A stretch of DNA of 43,688 nt from Trichinella spiralis. Its lineage: Eukaryota > Nematoda > Enoplea > Trichinellida > Trichinellidae. Under the pieces are notes generated by a model. It was not told where the DNA came from and ran no database searches. It was given only the letters and a program-made list of their open reading frames with translations. Shown here piece after piece: positions 31,092-43,659 of the stretch. The stretch spans positions 6,430,009 through 6,473,696 of the forward strand of contig CM012955.1 of the NCBI GenBank assembly GCA_000181795.3. The letters run 5' to 3'. Numbering within the stretch: the stretch's first letter is position 1; each line of letters begins with the position of its first letter. The translations under genes were made by a program, and so were the position numbers.

Positions 31092-34000
31092 CGCTCACGG
31101 CGTTCTCTAATCGCTCGCAGAAAATTTGGCCAAGCTTGAGATTCAGAAAAAAGAAAATAATAATAAATTTCAACTGAAAACAACATTAATAATAAATAAT
31201 AATAATAATAACAAAAAAAAATAACAACAATTTTGCAATGCAATATGTACAACAATACAGCAGCAGTGTGCGTTGAGAACAGTGAGCTAGTACGGGTCAA
31301 AACAAATTCGCAGTAGTGATCATCATATTTATTGATGTGATATATCAATGTGACAGAAAAACTGTTTCCTTCAATGTAGCGGCAATATTTTATTAGAAGA
31401 GGTGAACCGAATTATTTTGCAACTGTTCATCTCAAGTGAAAAATGAAAAACCAATCAACCAACCAACTTAACAATTGCAAGTCAAATGTCTGAATAATTG
31501 AAAAAGCTTGCAGAGCGCGATACAAACTGTTTCAAAACAAGCTGATCAAACAAAATTTTATGAGTCACCGTAGCAAAGTGGTGAATCATCATCGTCACCG
31601 CAACGACAGCATACTTTTGCAAATGAACATTTCCAAGCAACCAAGCACACACCACACAGACATCAATAAAATGAAATATTTTCCAAATCTACCTTTCATT
31701 TATTTCAACTTGTCATCCATCAAAGCTCGCCAAGCAGTCATTTGATTTTTGAAATTGCTTTTTTTCCCTTCGCCCAAATGGCCAACACCACAACGCACAA
31801 CTGGCTGATTGGCTGGCAAGCACTGCTCGCTGTCCAGATGTGCTGCTCTTCGTATCACTATGAAAACTGCTTTTCACTTCGTTATTCTCCTCTACAAGCA
31901 GCAGCATGTTCAAGGTGTTCGTTTTTTGTTCTCTGACACAAAATTCTTTCTGCTATTGTTCCATTACAAAATTTGTCGTCCAAATTTTGTGAACGACAAG
32001 CACATAAACACGGCTTGCTAGCACAGCAACTGATCCAATACAACAAACAACAACAATCAAATGTTATTTTCTGAACTCTCTTTCGCTTGGCAAGAAAAAA
32101 AGCACAGCCAGTCAATTCACGTACAATACATACACATAGGTACTGTGAACATTTTTCAACCGACGACTTTTCCAAATTCAACACCGAAACATTCTCACCA
32201 CAACATTAGCAACAATAACAATCACAGCTGCTCAAGCAAAACATCCTCAGCTCCTGTAGAACGAATCTCAACGAAACAGTAATAATAATACAGTAAAAAA
32301 TTTTTTTCCTCTAACCTATCCTGCGAAATTATTACAAACAAAAAACTGCATACTGAAAAAAATTGAAATATAGAAATTAATTCAACAATAAAATCCACTA
32401 AGAAATGATCATCTTAGAAAATTTCAAAAAAAAAAAATTTTTTTTCTTTCACTTTTCCCACCCGAAGTGTTGAACTTACATGATGATTAAGTTGAAAAGT
32501 GAGAGAAATGAAAATTTCTCATCACCAACGAATTCTGAGAACTGCCAAAAATAGGACAAAAATACACCTGCTTGTCACACTCCGTCAAAAGTTCATATTT
32601 CTACCGTATTACAGTAACATTTCTTAATAATCAAGTTTGAACACAGACCAATCCGTATAAAGGAAGCTGTGCATAATGACAATTCATGCTCATACGAAAC
32701 TCTAGTTGGCGGAAAAAAAATATCCAACACGGACAACATAAACAAATTACCAATATCCATACCGACTTGTTGTATTGAAAGCAACGACAACAACAAGGAC
32801 ACTTTCATTTGATTCATTCAAGGTAATCAATGCCCGCAAGGAATGCAAACGTCCATTTGGCACAAATAAATTCTTTTTTCATCTATCGCTTGCAGTGGAT
32901 CTCAAAACGTTACCTAACGGTACTAGATGGGGGAAAAGAAATTAAAAACCGCCCAAAGTAAATTTGTGGAATTTCAAAAAAATAATTTTTTCTGCAAATT
33001 TCAAACTAAAATTCAATCATTAATCAATCGATCACATTCATCTGAAACAAGTGAAAAAAAAAGAAGCACCCACTTTTATTGTTGTTATTATTATTACTGT
33101 CAACGACTGAAAATTGTCAAGTCAAACATTCACGATTGTGCCACTTTGTCTTTTTCATGAACAAAAAATATGCAACTCGACAATTTTTTTAGACAACTCG
33201 TCTGACCATGAAACAAAATCTGCTGTTGCCAAATACAAAATCCTGAACTTTTTTCAAATTAAATTTAATAGAACACAAAAAAATACACTGCACGCATAAT
33301 AAATATACTTTGCGTAAATATGTTAATTTTTTCACCTGATAATTATGGTGTAAATGGAAATTTTTCATTTCAAAACATTCGTTCTATTTTACTTTAAAAC
33401 AACGGCGATTACAATAATAATAAATGGAGATAATGGTGAAAATGGAATTTTAAAATAAAAGATCTATAATAATGCTTGGTGTAAATTGACGGCAGTGTCG
33501 AATCTTTTTATTCATTTTGAAATGAATTCATTATAGAACTAAATAATATATAAATAAAAATAAATTGACAGACAACAATCGAACAAATTATATTACAAAA
33601 TACAAATAAGCAAAGCATTTCAGCTGACAAATAAAGCATACTATAGCAAGTAGTAAGTATAGAAAAAAGAATTAATTTTAATGGTATACCATTCATTATG
33701 CTTCATTAGTCACCTTGACAATTGTTTTCAACAAAATACCATCATAACGACATAATAAGAAACAGGCAACATGTAGCAAAATGGAAATTTGCTCGCATGG
33801 GAAAATGTTATCATGTTAGGAAAAACTGATGATAAATGTTTAACAGACAGAATTCAGAATTCAATTAGAAATGTGTGAAAATATAGTTGATTTACAAACA
33901 ACACTGCAGTCGTTTGCACAAGCGCCAAATACCTGATCGTCAAAGTAGAATTTTTACCGTCACATGCATGAGACAAAACCAAAGTTTGTATTAATTGTAT

Positions 34001-35505
34001 TCAATTCAACATATTTCAAAATTCCACATTTTCAATGGACTGATATTTGTTGCGTATTTTTCTCACTTTTCCACCATCTATACTATCCAATGTCTTTAAT
34101 TTTTCATTCAATTATGGACATACTGTGCTATTAAGGAAAATCAAGTTTAAAGACTTCATCTTTCACATTACTTCCTTTTTTTCTTTTACTGTTTCAAATG
34201 ATTTCAACAGTAGTTTTAAAAAACCAAAACTAATTATGCTTTTCCAATATCGAATAGTGCACACGACACAATGCAATTTTTATTATAATGCTCATAGATG
34301 CAGAACAGTTATGCCCTCTTGAAATTGCCTAAAATTTAAATTAGATAAAAATGAATTCCGCTTTACAATAGGCACAGCAACAGAAAAGGACTATACAGAA
34401 CAACAAATTTCAAAAGTATAGCTTCTTTTTGCAACGTTTATTCTAGGCGTGAATATTTGCATATTTTATTTTAATACTGTAACATTCGTTGAGAGATAAG
34501 TTACATTTATACGTCTATATTATTGAGTTCTTTTTTCAAAGAGTTCAAATTCAGTCAGACGATCAAAATACATGGACAAAAGAACAAAGAAAAAGTCAAA
34601 CGACAGCAGTCAAACTAAATAGCCAAAGAATAAATCTGCTAGCAGCAGGGAACCAACAAATCGAGGTTAAAGATTAAGGTCACAAGCATTTACCTGTGAC
34701 GTAGGAGAGACATGGAATAAATGGCAAAGTAGCATTCTGCTGAAAGCAAACGCTGGTTTCATAAAAAATTTACTAGCCTACAAATTATCCCCTCAGAGAC
34801 CGAAAATGTCAGCATAAAATGAATGAACAACTGATGGAATACATTCCTGATAGTTAATTTCTAAATGAAACTTAGTTATCAATTTATTGATGTATAACTG
34901 CATCAATCATCAAGAATGGGCAGATCAGCAAAAGAACCTTCAAAACAAAACACACACACATACAGTGCATATAATTAAACAGGAAAAAATGGCTTGTTCT
35001 TGAAATTACATAGCAGACAAAAGATCATACCGACACATTTTTAATGGCATAATGCAAAATACATAATTATAGTTTTAAAAAAGTATGCTAAAAAATCTTT
35101 ATTATTGAGTCATCTAAAAATAGATTAAAAAAATTAAACAATAATTTTAAATATACAAAAGAAAGGATTTTCCATATTCATATATATAAAGTATAGAAAA
35201 AAGTTGTACGTGTATTGGCAACGAAATTGATATTGAAATAACGCATCAATTGTATAGCAACTTGGATGGGAGATAAAGTTTGTCGTAAATAAAAGGCAAT
35301 TTTAATTTATAAAAAAAAATTTTTTTTTGTTAAATAACAATTCAATCATTCCGTTCCCAACGATATGCAATTTAATGATACCAGCATACGCACTGTATGA
35401 CATGTATTGAACATGATGAAAAAAGATAAACATAAAAAGCATACATATAAATAAATATTTTAATATTATTCTCAACGTTAGTAATTTTGAAACTTGTGTT
35501 TTGTT
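31092..35505. other. Intergenic region between NUP155 and the caspase gene
   Basis: 4.4 kb without a supported gene. Open frames on both strands overlap one another and lack motifs, codon signature or splice context. The part at 31,740-32,260 is less AT-rich and may belong to the caspase promoter. A duplicated piece of glutathione synthetase exon 2 and intron lies at 33,300-33,507. Several A-run/T-run palindromes occur (for example near 32,440 and 35,318). Confidence 0.5.
33300..33507 (-). pseudogene. Partial duplicate of GSS exon 2 end and following intron
   Basis: About 200 bp aligns, same orientation, with 27,945-28,163. Shared blocks include ctgataattatggt (33,337) against gctaattatggt (27,970), tttttcatttcaaaa, atggagat followed by atggtgaaaatggaatttt, and a nearly identical 40-bp stretch ending gtaaattgacggcagtgtcg (33,481-33,500 and 28,141-28,160). 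The copy contains the last 27-30 coding bases of exon 2 (TAVNLHQ), the splice donor region and intron 2 sequence. It breaks off inside the exon, so it cannot encode anything by itself. Confidence 0.8.
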
Positions 35506-38500
35506 TTAAAATTTCCAATACTGGGAAAGTTTTTGAAAATCATTCATAATGCTTTCACAGTTTTCATGTTCTCGCAAACTTTGCAACTGAGTTATGTAAA
35601 AAGACAAATCGCCTCCCCACTGTTCTCTGAGAAGATCCCTGAATAAAAAAAACAAATTATAAATTATAAATTAAAATTGATAATTGAAGTGAAAAGTAGA
35701 ATGAATTGGAAAAATTTATTACAACAGTTACCTTTTCGTAGTGCCCATATCCTCCATTTGCTGTTCCTTTTCCCACAAGCAACGCGCACAGTGATACATA
35801 TTTCCAATTAAGAACATTTTAAGCGCATTATCTTGATTTCCATATTCTATCTAAAAATAAGTAAAAAAACAGTCATCAAATAGAAAACTAGAATGCATTC
35901 AATTAATTAATTGTTTTAATTTTCTGTAATCCCTTACATTCATTTATCAAATTAGTTAAGTAAGTTTTAACAAGTTTAATAAATAAAGTAAAGAATAATT
36001 TGACGACAAGTTGAATCTGAGTACCATAACGCGGTAAATTGCATCGATGCGAGTCATCACCGTTCCAATCGGTATTGACATCTGCTCTACTGTACGTGCC
36101 AACCAATTGTCAGCGAAACCACCTTGAAATGCCAATTTCAAAAGCATGCTTACGACAAATCCTGAACAAAACAAAAAAAAGAAAAGAAATCGTTCGTTAT
36201 TTATTATTTGCTTCACAAAAAAAAGGTAAAACAACACCAACCGGCAGGAAAATAACGTGGTGAATTGACAAAATGATGCGAAACAAACACCAGCTTAGCG
36301 GTCATTAAGCAGGGTAATTCTTCCAATCCTTCAGCCATGCAAGTTCGAAATTCTCAAATTGATAATAAATTAATAATCAACAATGATAAATGACAAATAA
36401 AATTATATATTTATTTTTTTTTCAACCTTTGCTTATAATTTCTCTCCACAATTGATCGACAATTTGGGCGTCGTATTGCGAACAACATTGCATAATGGCA
36501 AGCTTGCATTCTGGCAAATCAAATTCTTCAGCAAAATCATAAAGCTGAAAACAAAAAGAAAAATAAAATAATTTATTATTAAAAAAAAATAATAAAACCT
36601 TGTTGGCATCTTGCATTTCGTAATTCAAGCAATCGCAAACTTGAATAGTTCGTTCGGTCAGGTTTTCTTTTCTCAACAATGTCAGCATGCTTTTTTGCAT
36701 TTTCAATATCTGAAGAAACAATCCATTCAAATAATAAACTAACTACTACTGTAATAAAAGTTTGTCAAACATGATCAAAAAAATAAAAAAAAGAAGAATT
36801 TACATCCAATTGATCTTCCAAATATTGCTCGAAACTGCGATTCTCTTTGCCCGCCTTAATGCAAAGTACCGCCCGTATGGTGAATTCAATTCGCCTGTCA
36901 ATGTCGTACTTTTTGCTAAAAAAAAATGCAAATTTTTCCAGTGCAAAAAAAAACAAACAAACAACACGTACGAATATTCTGCTGCGAGCTTTTGCAACAA
37001 TTTAGCCGCCTGGAGGAATTTCTTCTGATGTTCCAAAAATCTCCACAACAAATTCACATAATCTTCATTATCTTTCTCCTTTTGCTGCAATTTCATTTGC
37101 AAATAATCTTCAAAATGTGGCGAACCAGACTATAATAATTGACACTTTTTGTTTTCATCGAAATGGAAATAATAATAATGTAATAAATTAAAAAACTTAC
37201 TTTGAGCATGTCGTCTTGAAAATCGTACTGGAACAGCCAATCCAGCAAAACATAATGCAAAATACAATCATCACAACTCCAACACATGCTCAACACTTGA
37301 TCCCACTATAATAAATTCAACCAACATTCAACATTAAACAAATGTATTTAAAAAAAATATATATATTAAAATAAAAAACAAACAAATAAATTGACAAACC
37401 AAACTGCGTTGGCTAGTTGTAAATGATTCATTGGCCGTTGCGACGCTTTTGTCGACTTCGTCGCGCAAACTTGCAATCGCGCGAATTACATAATCATAAC
37501 AGAGTAGTCTAAAAAAATAAGAACTATGTATATTTTTTTTCAATGAACAAAATTAAATTGGCGCATTATCGTATAGTAGATGGACCGTTTGGTGAGTATT
37601 TCCGGCATTTGGATGTTGTTGTTGTCGGCTTGTGATTGCATGAAATACAAGTGCCGGTGATAAAAAGCCGAATCGGTTTTGTCGATGCACTTGGCTACCG
37701 AACATGCGAGTTGAACAATTCCCTTGTAAAATTTACCTTAAACCAAATGAATGAATGAAGCATAGCCGCTTTGAACAGCTGAGTGATGCAAATTTTTGCC
37801 ACTCCAACCGCTGGATATGTCTGTCGGCTTACATTGTTGAAAAATTTTACAAGCCGTGTCGAGGTCGACCTGATCTCCTATGGTCAAGTACAAATCCAAA
37901 GCATTTTGCAACAATTCACGCCTTTTCAACTCATTTTCCGCTACTTGGGCCAATTCCATCAGTTCAGCCGCCTGAAAAATATTCAACATCAAGATAATAA
38001 TTAAAAAAAGCAATCAACCAATCAGCGCCAAATTTTTTTGAAAAAAAATCTCCAACTAACTCTAGCAGCCGCAGCATCGTCACGGGTGAACAACGTCGGA
38101 CATTTGGTTCTCAAATCGGCCGTCAACATGGACGCAGTTGCCTGATCGTCCAAATAAACGCTAATCAACGCGTTGATTATTGCAGAAAAGATCTGAAAAG
38201 TTGAGCATTAAAATTAAATCATTTTTTTTAACTGATCAAGAGAAAAAAAAAACTTACTAATTTATCCGGAGTCAACAAATCTCGCAGTGTTGTACTGACG
38301 AGTCGATTTTGAACTTCCTAAACAAATTGACAAAAAAAAATATTCAAATTACACAATTTGAAATGAAAAATCAAGATGGAAATAAATATCGTCAAAATTC
38401 ACTTCTGTTAATGATGCAGCAATCACGTGCACTTGATGATCGAGCAATGTACGCCACAAATGCAACACTTCCTGTGTCAAAGTGACCAAACTGTGCAATT

Positions 38501-41500
38501 TCAACAACGACTGTTGTTCCATCTGTTTAGCTAAAAGAATAAGAGAAATAGAATACAGTAAGTATTCAAAAAAAGCAAATAATAACAATAAAGAGATAAC
38601 CAAACTACCAGTACCTTCTCGCAATCCCAGATCTCCTTCAGGAGTTCCAAACAAGCCGGCAGAAAAATTCCATGTCACAGTTCTGAAACAAACAAATTTA
38701 AATAAATTATATTCTGCTAACAAAGAGAGAGAGAGAGAGAGAGATTTTGTCTATATATACATACGTCATCTCCAATTCTTCCTGGTCTTCATCGATTAAA
38801 ACGCGCATCGCAGCATCCAATAGTACACGAGAAAAATTGTGCAACTGTTTCAAGTAGTCAGTAATTTCCTTCGGGCTGATCAAACTTTGTATCTAATGAA
38901 AAGAACCATTTAACCAATCAAAAAACATTGAGATAAACAAAAACAAAAAATGACTCACTACCGAGCGTATTTTTCCAGAAGAATCAGCACAGTTGCGCAC
39001 AGTAGCCAACGGTGAATTCCAATAATATCTGAATTTGATCAAAAAAGATTCTCCATTTTCTCCTTGCAATATATTTGTTGAATGCTTTATTTACCCGATT
39101 ATTCTTGAAAAATAAAGATAAAAGGCATTGTGTCGGAAACTGAATCGAATATCCACATATCCTCTGGAAGCGACGTGAAAACAGGATGACGTGATAGCCA
39201 AATCGCCCGAACCAGCTGTCTCGGCTTCAGCTGAACGCTGCTGCTGCAGTAAAAGCTGCTGCTGTTGCTGTTGATGCTGCTGAACAATGCTCAAACGACG
39301 ATGGTACAGAGGACGCAACGGTGTCGAATGACGCACTAAAAAGCGAAAATTATCATTTATTATACAGTAGAATTTTGAATTTAAATAAAATTCATAAATA
39401 AACTGACTGTTCACTCACTCAAATAGGTCTGCTCTTGAACATCCCAAGTGGGAGCTCCTCGATGAAAAACCATCAACTTCACCGCCAACGCCATCATCTA
39501 CAAAAATACGAAGAACAGACAGATGCTTGGGATTGTAGAAAATTATGAAGAAAACAACATTGAACAAACAAACCTTGGCATCGGGATGTTCATCTCTGCA
39601 CAGCAGGTTCAACGCAACACAGCAAATTTCCACCGGCTATATTCAAATAAACGAAAGCGTATAGGAAAAAAAACACAGCACTGACCGGTGTGATTAATAA
39701 ATAATAATAATAATAATAACAACTAACTCGTTGAATTCGATAAATATTTTCTGCTGCAAACGACGCAGGTCCAAAGTGATTCAATATTTGCAAAACAATC
39801 GTCGATCGACTGCGACTTTCGAATATTTGAATGCACTGTAAAAAAAATCAAATAAAATTGAAACAATAATACAGGAAAGAAAATTGTACGATATGTTGTG
39901 GATAAAAAATTTTTTTTCAGCATGTGAACAAAAAAAAAATAAATAAATAAATTGCAAAATTTACACATCAGCGAAAAAGTTTCAACACGTACGTTGTTGG
40001 TCATAATTAAAAATCGCTCGGAAAGTTGCCTGTGTACAGCAGGCTCTCGTGGTGGATTGAGATGTCTCTTCATGCACGGTTGCAATGGCCTAATCTCGGC
40101 ATCAGTCGGCATCCACTTACACGGTGGTATTTGTCTAATAAAGACCGTCTGTCCCCAAAGAGAAATTTTTGTCTAAAAATATAAACACAAATTCAAATAA
40201 TAATTATTAACATCAAAACAGTGCGTATAATTATTGTTAATATCTTTTTCTCAACAATACGAGATGATTGCTTACAAAAGTTTCTGATATTTTCGGATAA
40301 GTGTAAAACAACTTTCCACTCAAACACCAAATAACATCCGAATCGTCATTCGCTCGTTCAATGAACAACGACATCCCTATAAGAATTAATGCAAATAAAA
40401 ACAAATTTTGAAAAAAAAATAAATCGAAATTTGAATTTAATACCTGCATTGCAATGAGCATGAATGATGGATTTCGGCTGTTGCACGTCGCCGGTGACAT
40501 CGTAACCGGGCGGCAGACGAATATGAACCAACGTCAATGCACACGGTCTTGTCAAGATGTCAACTTGCTGCTCATCATTTGGCAAACCAACATTAGCTTG
40601 ACAAGTGAAATACAATCGTAAACCTATACAAGGAAAAAAAATTATATACAACAACAAATAAATAAATAAAAGTTACCTTTGGAAGTGATTGCTATCAAAT
40701 TCAAAAATTTCGATTCACAACTATATATCGGACATATTGAAATCACCGGGGTCAACTCGATCGACATGATTTTGCTTAAAATTCAAAAAATATCAATTTT
40801 GCAAAGCAAATCAAAAAAACAGATATGTATATCCTGTTTGCTTTCGTACTGGAGAATTTTTTCAGCAGCATGCTCAATATCCCTGTAACTCACGTATGCG
40901 ACTTGATTCATACAGTCGCCCTCAACGCCCAGATCGTACAGTTCAATGGCGCCACTTTGATGAAGAGCGTAAAGTATGTTTCTACTTTCGTCACACACGA
41001 TCTGTTTCACTTCGTCTGAAATGTTTGTTGTTAATTGGTCATTTTCTTCTATTCAAAAGCAAAAATGATCAAGTATAAAAATTTCAATCTACCAGAACCC
41101 ATAACTGCTAACAAAAGCTGCGGCATGAACGACGTGATGATGTTCAACGAATGATTTTTCAACCAACACGACTTTCCAAAATACGGTCGATTCTAAACCA
41201 AATATAAATTAGCTATCAATTTGCTACCTACAATGGTGACAAAAGAACAAATTTTATCTACAAACTCATCTATTCCACCACTGCTCACAGTTTAAACATT
41301 GAACAAACACTTGATTGAACGCAAAATTGCGAAACAAAAAAAATATTAATAAAATACCCAACTGCAAGTGAACCAACCCTTTCTTTTCTTTGCTGATCAC
41401 ATTTCTCAAAGTTAAAGTCATGCACAACTTTTCCAATTCGTTGAAATTTCATTTTTCCATCAAACACTTTTCAATTATTATTCAATTTATTCTCACAAAA

Positions 41501-43013
41501 CCCAGCGGCACACTTGTCCACTTCTCTGCATATTTGAACTTTCAACCGACCATTAATACTAATCACTTACTTCTTCACATAAACTTCCAATACAACAATA
41601 CAAAAAAAACGAACTAAATAAATACATCATTACACATTTATACAATTTTATTCAAACATTCTACATCATCCAAAAAATTAAAAATTCCATTTAAACAAAA
41701 CAAGCAAGTTCCCCCTAATTTCCAGTTTCTGATAATATTGCAAAAATATTCAATCTGATAAAAATAAATATTTCAATGGTTATTATTTAATATTAAAAAG
41801 AGAAAAAGAAATATATATATACTACCCTGTAGATAACTTCGCATATGTAACCGGCTGTGGTTCCGAGAAAAATTCTTCCATTATGCGTGCAATACACGTG
41901 TGTAACGATCATTTTTTGCAAGCCGACCGTAAACAACGGACGCGGTTGCATGTGCAACTGTGTGTACGTCCCATTCCACTGATCTGTAAATAAAAATTAA
42001 AACAAAACATGGTATTGTCTAAGCATCACTGAAATCAATGTAACACACCAGGCACTCTTGATTCGGAAAATGATAATCCGTGCAAGAATACATTCGACGT
42101 GGTGACAATGCACAAAAGATAGCTTGGCTTTCCGGCTAATCGAACACCAGACTTCACTTTTGCACAGGCAACAGTGCAAATAGTCTCGACCAGACCATCG
42201 AAAAAGGACAATTCTGAACTAAATGCGATATATTTCACTATAGAGCAATTGTAATTACAAAAAAAATTCCAAATTCTCATCACTTGTTCTCGTAATTCCA
42301 GACGTACAAGTTCGAGTTGATGCTTGCCCAGGCGTAGCCGATTTCTTCCATAACACCCATATTGTAGCCTGTTGAAAGGGCTGAAAGTGCAACAAATTAT
42401 AAATTATTAAACAAATACAGGATAATCACATAAAAATTCATCTATCAATTCGCTAGGATGATTTCTTCTTATCAACAGCTCAATTTCTTGAACATTCGGA
42501 GCTGAAAACGTATCATACGTGACATAGTCCGAAGAACTGTAGCCGCTGCTGTCAATTATTTCTAAAAAGAAACAAACAAATAAATAAATAAATAAATAAA
42601 TTTGATCTGAAACAGGTAACAACCAAAAATGTAACCAACTTTGCATATTACCAGAAGTGGAAGTGAAATTTTTCCACCAAGGATCGTAAACTTTTCGGTC
42701 ATAATCGATGCACTGATTGATCATTTCCGGTGGATTACCGCTTAATTCAACCACAGCACCTCGGTTCGGTCCGATCGATTTGTCAAACATACGATCGCTC
42801 ATCAGACTACTGATCACATGTGATGGGGAACGTTGTTGGCACGGAGATAGCGATGTCACCGAACTCATACTCACGTCTAAGGATGTTGCCTCCGCCTGCG
42901 CTTCAGAAGTACTGCCACAAAATGAAAAAGTTTAAAACTTTTCGCGTAAACCCATCGCACATTTTTACTAAAAACTGAACTCACTGAAGCAATTCTTCTT
43001 GAACAAATGACAT
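35506..43013 (-). CDS. NUP155: Nucleoporin NUP155 / Nup154 (inner-ring nuclear pore protein), 34 exons, about 1413 aa
   Basis: A scaffold of the nuclear pore inner ring, linking membrane and channel nucleoporins: N-terminal beta-propeller, C-terminal alpha-solenoid. Exon order runs from 42,985-43,013, 42,652-42,911, 42,430-42,561, 42,284-42,380, 42,049-42,218, 41,826-41,983 and 41,099-41,192 through to 36,242-36,352, 36,025-36,161, 35,732-35,850 and 35,506-35,638. All modelled junctions are GT-AG and phases close. Family landmarks: PNVQEIELLIRR, NLYVWNYENNSELSFFDGL, NGRIFLGTTAGYICEV, SRNILYALHQSGAIELYDLG, ALTLVHIRLPPGYDVTGDVQ, FYLYFSRIIG, IGDQVDLDTACKIF, DYVNLLWRFLE, PECKLAIMQCC, ending QKLSQYWKF. 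A Gln-rich stretch lies before FSRIIG. Two places are uncertain: the exon 24 donor (AAACG/GTCC, 37,586), and the exon 32 donor (36,025 or 36,031), after which about 25 residues of the human protein have no counterpart. Intron 6 is unusually long (about 630 nt). Acceptor-like sites precede the ATG. Confidence 0.93.
38723..38744. repeat. (AG)n microsatellite in NUP155 intron 18
   Basis: About ten ga units in the short intron between exons 18 and 19. Confidence 0.9.
39236..39290 (-). repeat. Glutamine-coding repeat in NUP155 exon 16
   Basis: CAG/CAA codons on the minus strand encode VQQHQQQQQQLLLQQQ. It sits in the linker that is Pro/Ser-rich in the human protein, before the conserved FSRIIG block. 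Mixed CAG/CAA codons limit slippage, but length variation is possible. Confidence 0.85.
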
Positions 43014-43659
43014 CCTAGCAGAGAAAACTGAAAGATAAAACAACTGCGAGAGAGTTTATCACCTAAAATATACTGTTTTATTATTCTATTTCATCGTGCG
43101 GTAGGGTACAATAATATTATATAAAACAAGTTTGCTATAGAGACCAAAAACTTTTAAAGAAAATATTCCACTTCCACAGACTGCTGAAAAAATTCAAAAA
43201 ATTACAGGTCGATACAGTAAGAACCATATAATTTGTTAATCACGTTCAACTGTGATAGTACTGTTATTTAAGAAAATAATATTTAAATTTAATTTCAAAA
43301 CAATTTCTGTTTACAAAACAAACCGTTACTTTATTAAACTTTAATTATCATAAAAATATTATTCAAATACAAAAAAATAAAGCAAGTCAAGTACAATTAA
43401 TGACTAAGAAACAAAAGGGGTTACTGTAAACTTTTGTCGAACATTCATGCAAGGCATATTTCTGGTCTTTAACGTTTATTCAAAAACAGATGCGAACACT
43501 AACAACACATACACACACACACACACACAAGCTAACCAGACAATTTCATTCACACACTCTCTCAAAGCGCCGCAATCGCGCTCCCACTGTTTGTAAATAA
43601 ATTTGTTGACCGTTGAAATTTAACAAGATTTGATGTAAACTTCCGGGTGAAATGTCACA
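43014..43659. promoter_or_regulatory. Upstream region of NUP155
   Basis: AT-rich, with a (CA)n tract at 43,507-43,529 and a less AT-rich block at 43,560-43,650 (gcgccgcaatcgcgctccc). That block could be a promoter, possibly shared with a rightward gene. No TATA box is assigned. Confidence 0.35.

Noticed and set aside
31713-32282. Cluster of overlapping 60-100-codon frames upstream of the caspase gene
   Set aside because: They overlap on both strands, share no motif and have no consistent splice structure. More likely promoter or spacer with slightly higher G+C.
35903-36106. Open frame with YLTNLINECKGLQ as a NUP155 exon
   Set aside because: No donor/acceptor combination joins it in phase with exon 33 without creating a stop. 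Kept only as an open question in the findings.
41285-41467. Minus-strand frame FDGKMKFQRIGKVVHDFNFE as a NUP155 exon
   Set aside because: The exons on either side (41,826-41,983 and 41,099-41,192) join in phase and align to human NUP155 without a gap, so this lies in intron 6.
42407-42430. NUP155 exon 3 extending to CDYP with donor GTATTT (42,417-42,418)
   Set aside because: Phase would not match the next exon. The donor GTGATT at 42,428-42,429 gives the correct frame and the same spacing as the human protein up to MGV.
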